A DNA stretch of 6,285 bases from positions 1-6,285 of the forward strand of contig CALFOA010000379.1 of the NCBI GenBank assembly GCA_937919795.1. The letters are read 5' to 3'. Source of the DNA: an uncultured Neisseria sp. GTDB lineage: Bacteria; Pseudomonadota; Gammaproteobacteria; Burkholderiales; Neisseriaceae. Below the pieces are notes generated by a model, which saw only the letters and a list, made by a program, of their open reading frames with translations, searched no databases and was not told the origin of the DNA. This document shows, piece after piece, positions 5,414-6,285 of this stretch. How positions within the stretch are numbered: the first letter of the stretch is position 1; each line of letters begins with the position of its first letter. The translations under genes and the position numbers were made by a program.

Positions 5414-6285
5414 ATGCGCTTGATGACCAAGCAATCGAATAAGTTTTACTCACTGTTTTTTTCCGTTTTCTTCCTGTTTGCCGGTTTCGGTCTGTTTCTG
5501 AACTCAGCGGGTGTGGAGCTCTCGAAGATGGGGGTGAACAACACCGCCATCGGCGCATTGAATGCGGCATTTTTTGTCGGCGCGGTTTTCAGTGCCATCG
5601 CGGCGCACCGGGTGGTGTCGGGGGTGGGGCATATCCGCGGTTTCAGCGTATTTGGCGCGGTGTTCGCAATGGCGGCGCTGGGTCACATGATGACCGACAA
5701 TCTGTGGGCGTGGGGTATCTTGCGGGTAGTGTTGGGCTTTTGTTATTACAGCCTGTTGATGATTGTAGAGAGCTGGTTTGCCGAGCAGAGCGCGGCAACG
5801 GCGCGGGCGCGGGTGTTGGCGTTTTATAATGTGGTGTATTACGTCGCGTTTACCGGCGGTATCGCGCTGTTGACGCTCAATCTTTCCAGCCACGATATTT
5901 TTACGCTGGCCGCGATTTTGGTGATGGCGGCGATGTTGCCGGTGGGTTTGACCCGTATGCGGGGCCCAAATTTGCCGCCACGCCAGCGCATCAGCCTGCC
6001 ACGGTTGTTTTCAATTACGCCCTTGGCCTTGGTGGCCAGCTTTATCAGCGGTTTGCTGGTAAATGGTTTTTTTACCATGTCTTCGGTATTTTTATTGAGC
6101 CAAAGGTTTGATGTAAAACAGATTTCATTTTTTCTGATGGTGGCGATGGTAGGCGGTTTTGCGGTGCAATTGCCAGTGGCGAAGTTATCGGATAAGTTTG
6201 GTCGCCGCGCCGCCATTTTGGGCTCGGCGCTGGTGTCGTTCACCGGCGCTTGCATCGGCCTGTTGCTAATGTTGTTGGGTTTTGA
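5414..6285 (+). CDS. Major facilitator superfamily transporter, YcaD-like, 3' end missing
   Basis: An open frame of 290 codons plus two bases runs off the window end without a stop. It encodes an inner-membrane secondary transporter. Hydrophobic segments lie at about residues 11-31, 45-65, 75-92, 98-119, 137-155, 161-179, 199-220, 236-254 and 266-288, that is nine of an expected twelve. LSDKFGRR (258-265) after the eighth segment is the second-half MFS motif A; the first-half copy between segments 2 and 3 is poorly kept. The stretch LRVVLGFCYYSLLMIVESWF (103-122) followed by LAFYNVVYYVAF (135-146) resembles the E. coli YcaD group, whose substrate is not established. Starts at 5414 and 5423 are both possible; GGA at 5412-5414 favours the second slightly. 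The gene follows a strong promoter and an intrinsic terminator, so it may be controlled by read-through. Substrate is unknown; efflux is plausible but unproven. Confidence 0.88.
   Translation, partial: MRLMTKQSNKFYSLFFSVFFLFAGFGLFLNSAGVELSKMGVNNTAIGALNAAFFVGAVFSAIAAHRVVSGVGHIRGFSVFGAVFAMAALGHMMTDNLWAWGILRVVLGFCYYSLLMIVESWFAEQSAATARARVLAFYNVVYYVAFTGGIALLTLNLSSHDIFTLAAILVMAAMLPVGLTRMRGPNLPPRQRISLPRLFSITPLALVASFISGLLVNGFFTMSSVFLLSQRFDVKQISFFLMVAMVGGFAVQLPVAKLSDKFGRRAAILGSALVSFTGACIGLLLMLLGF

Noticed and set aside
5504..6255. Minus-strand open frames of 129 and 138 codons opposite the transporter
   Set aside because: They oppose a membrane-protein gene with clear helices and a motif A; their translations have no recognisable features.

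Overview
The window looks like the left end of a Neisseriaceae contig. Three signs point there: six exact copies of a Neisseria-type DNA uptake sequence, a degenerate Correia element, and ribF and ileS proteins of neisserial character. The uptake word (TGCCTGTCTGAA) is not the meningococcal/gonococcal one. From memory it matches the TG-wadDUS dialect described for Neisseria wadsworthii, so a relative of that species is the best guess. Bases 5-38 are not genomic: they match the Illumina TruSeq index-side adapter, so the genome sequence starts at about base 39.

Layout from left to right. Adapter (1-38). A gene-free stretch rich in inverted repeats (39-151), with one uptake sequence. A rho-independent terminator (152-180). 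A polar amino-acid ABC transporter permease on the minus strand (198-944). A 353-base divergent intergenic region follows, holding a dyad and a candidate promoter for the permease, a 107-bp Correia element, an uptake sequence and a weak promoter for ribF. Then ribF (1298-2230) and ileS (2334-5123) run on the plus strand, with a good sigma-70-type promoter between them whose -10 box sits in the loop of a small dyad. After ileS come two inverted pairs of uptake sequences, the first forming a strong terminator. Next is an extended -10 promoter, then a short leader ending in an intrinsic terminator a few bases before the start of a YcaD-like major facilitator transporter (5414 to beyond the window end).

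RibF makes FMN and FAD from riboflavin and IleS charges tRNA-Ile; they are housekeeping neighbours in many Proteobacteria. In the arrangement I know, lspA and ispH follow ileS. Here a terminator and an unrelated transporter follow instead. The permease stands alone, without its ATPase or binding protein.

I see no prophage, CRISPR array, toxin system or other clearly new multi-gene system. The parts most worth a second look are the promoter-leader-terminator unit at 5301-5405 (an attenuator or a roughly 90-nt small RNA), the Correia element with unusual termini, the 13-base uptake word, and the dyad before the permease.
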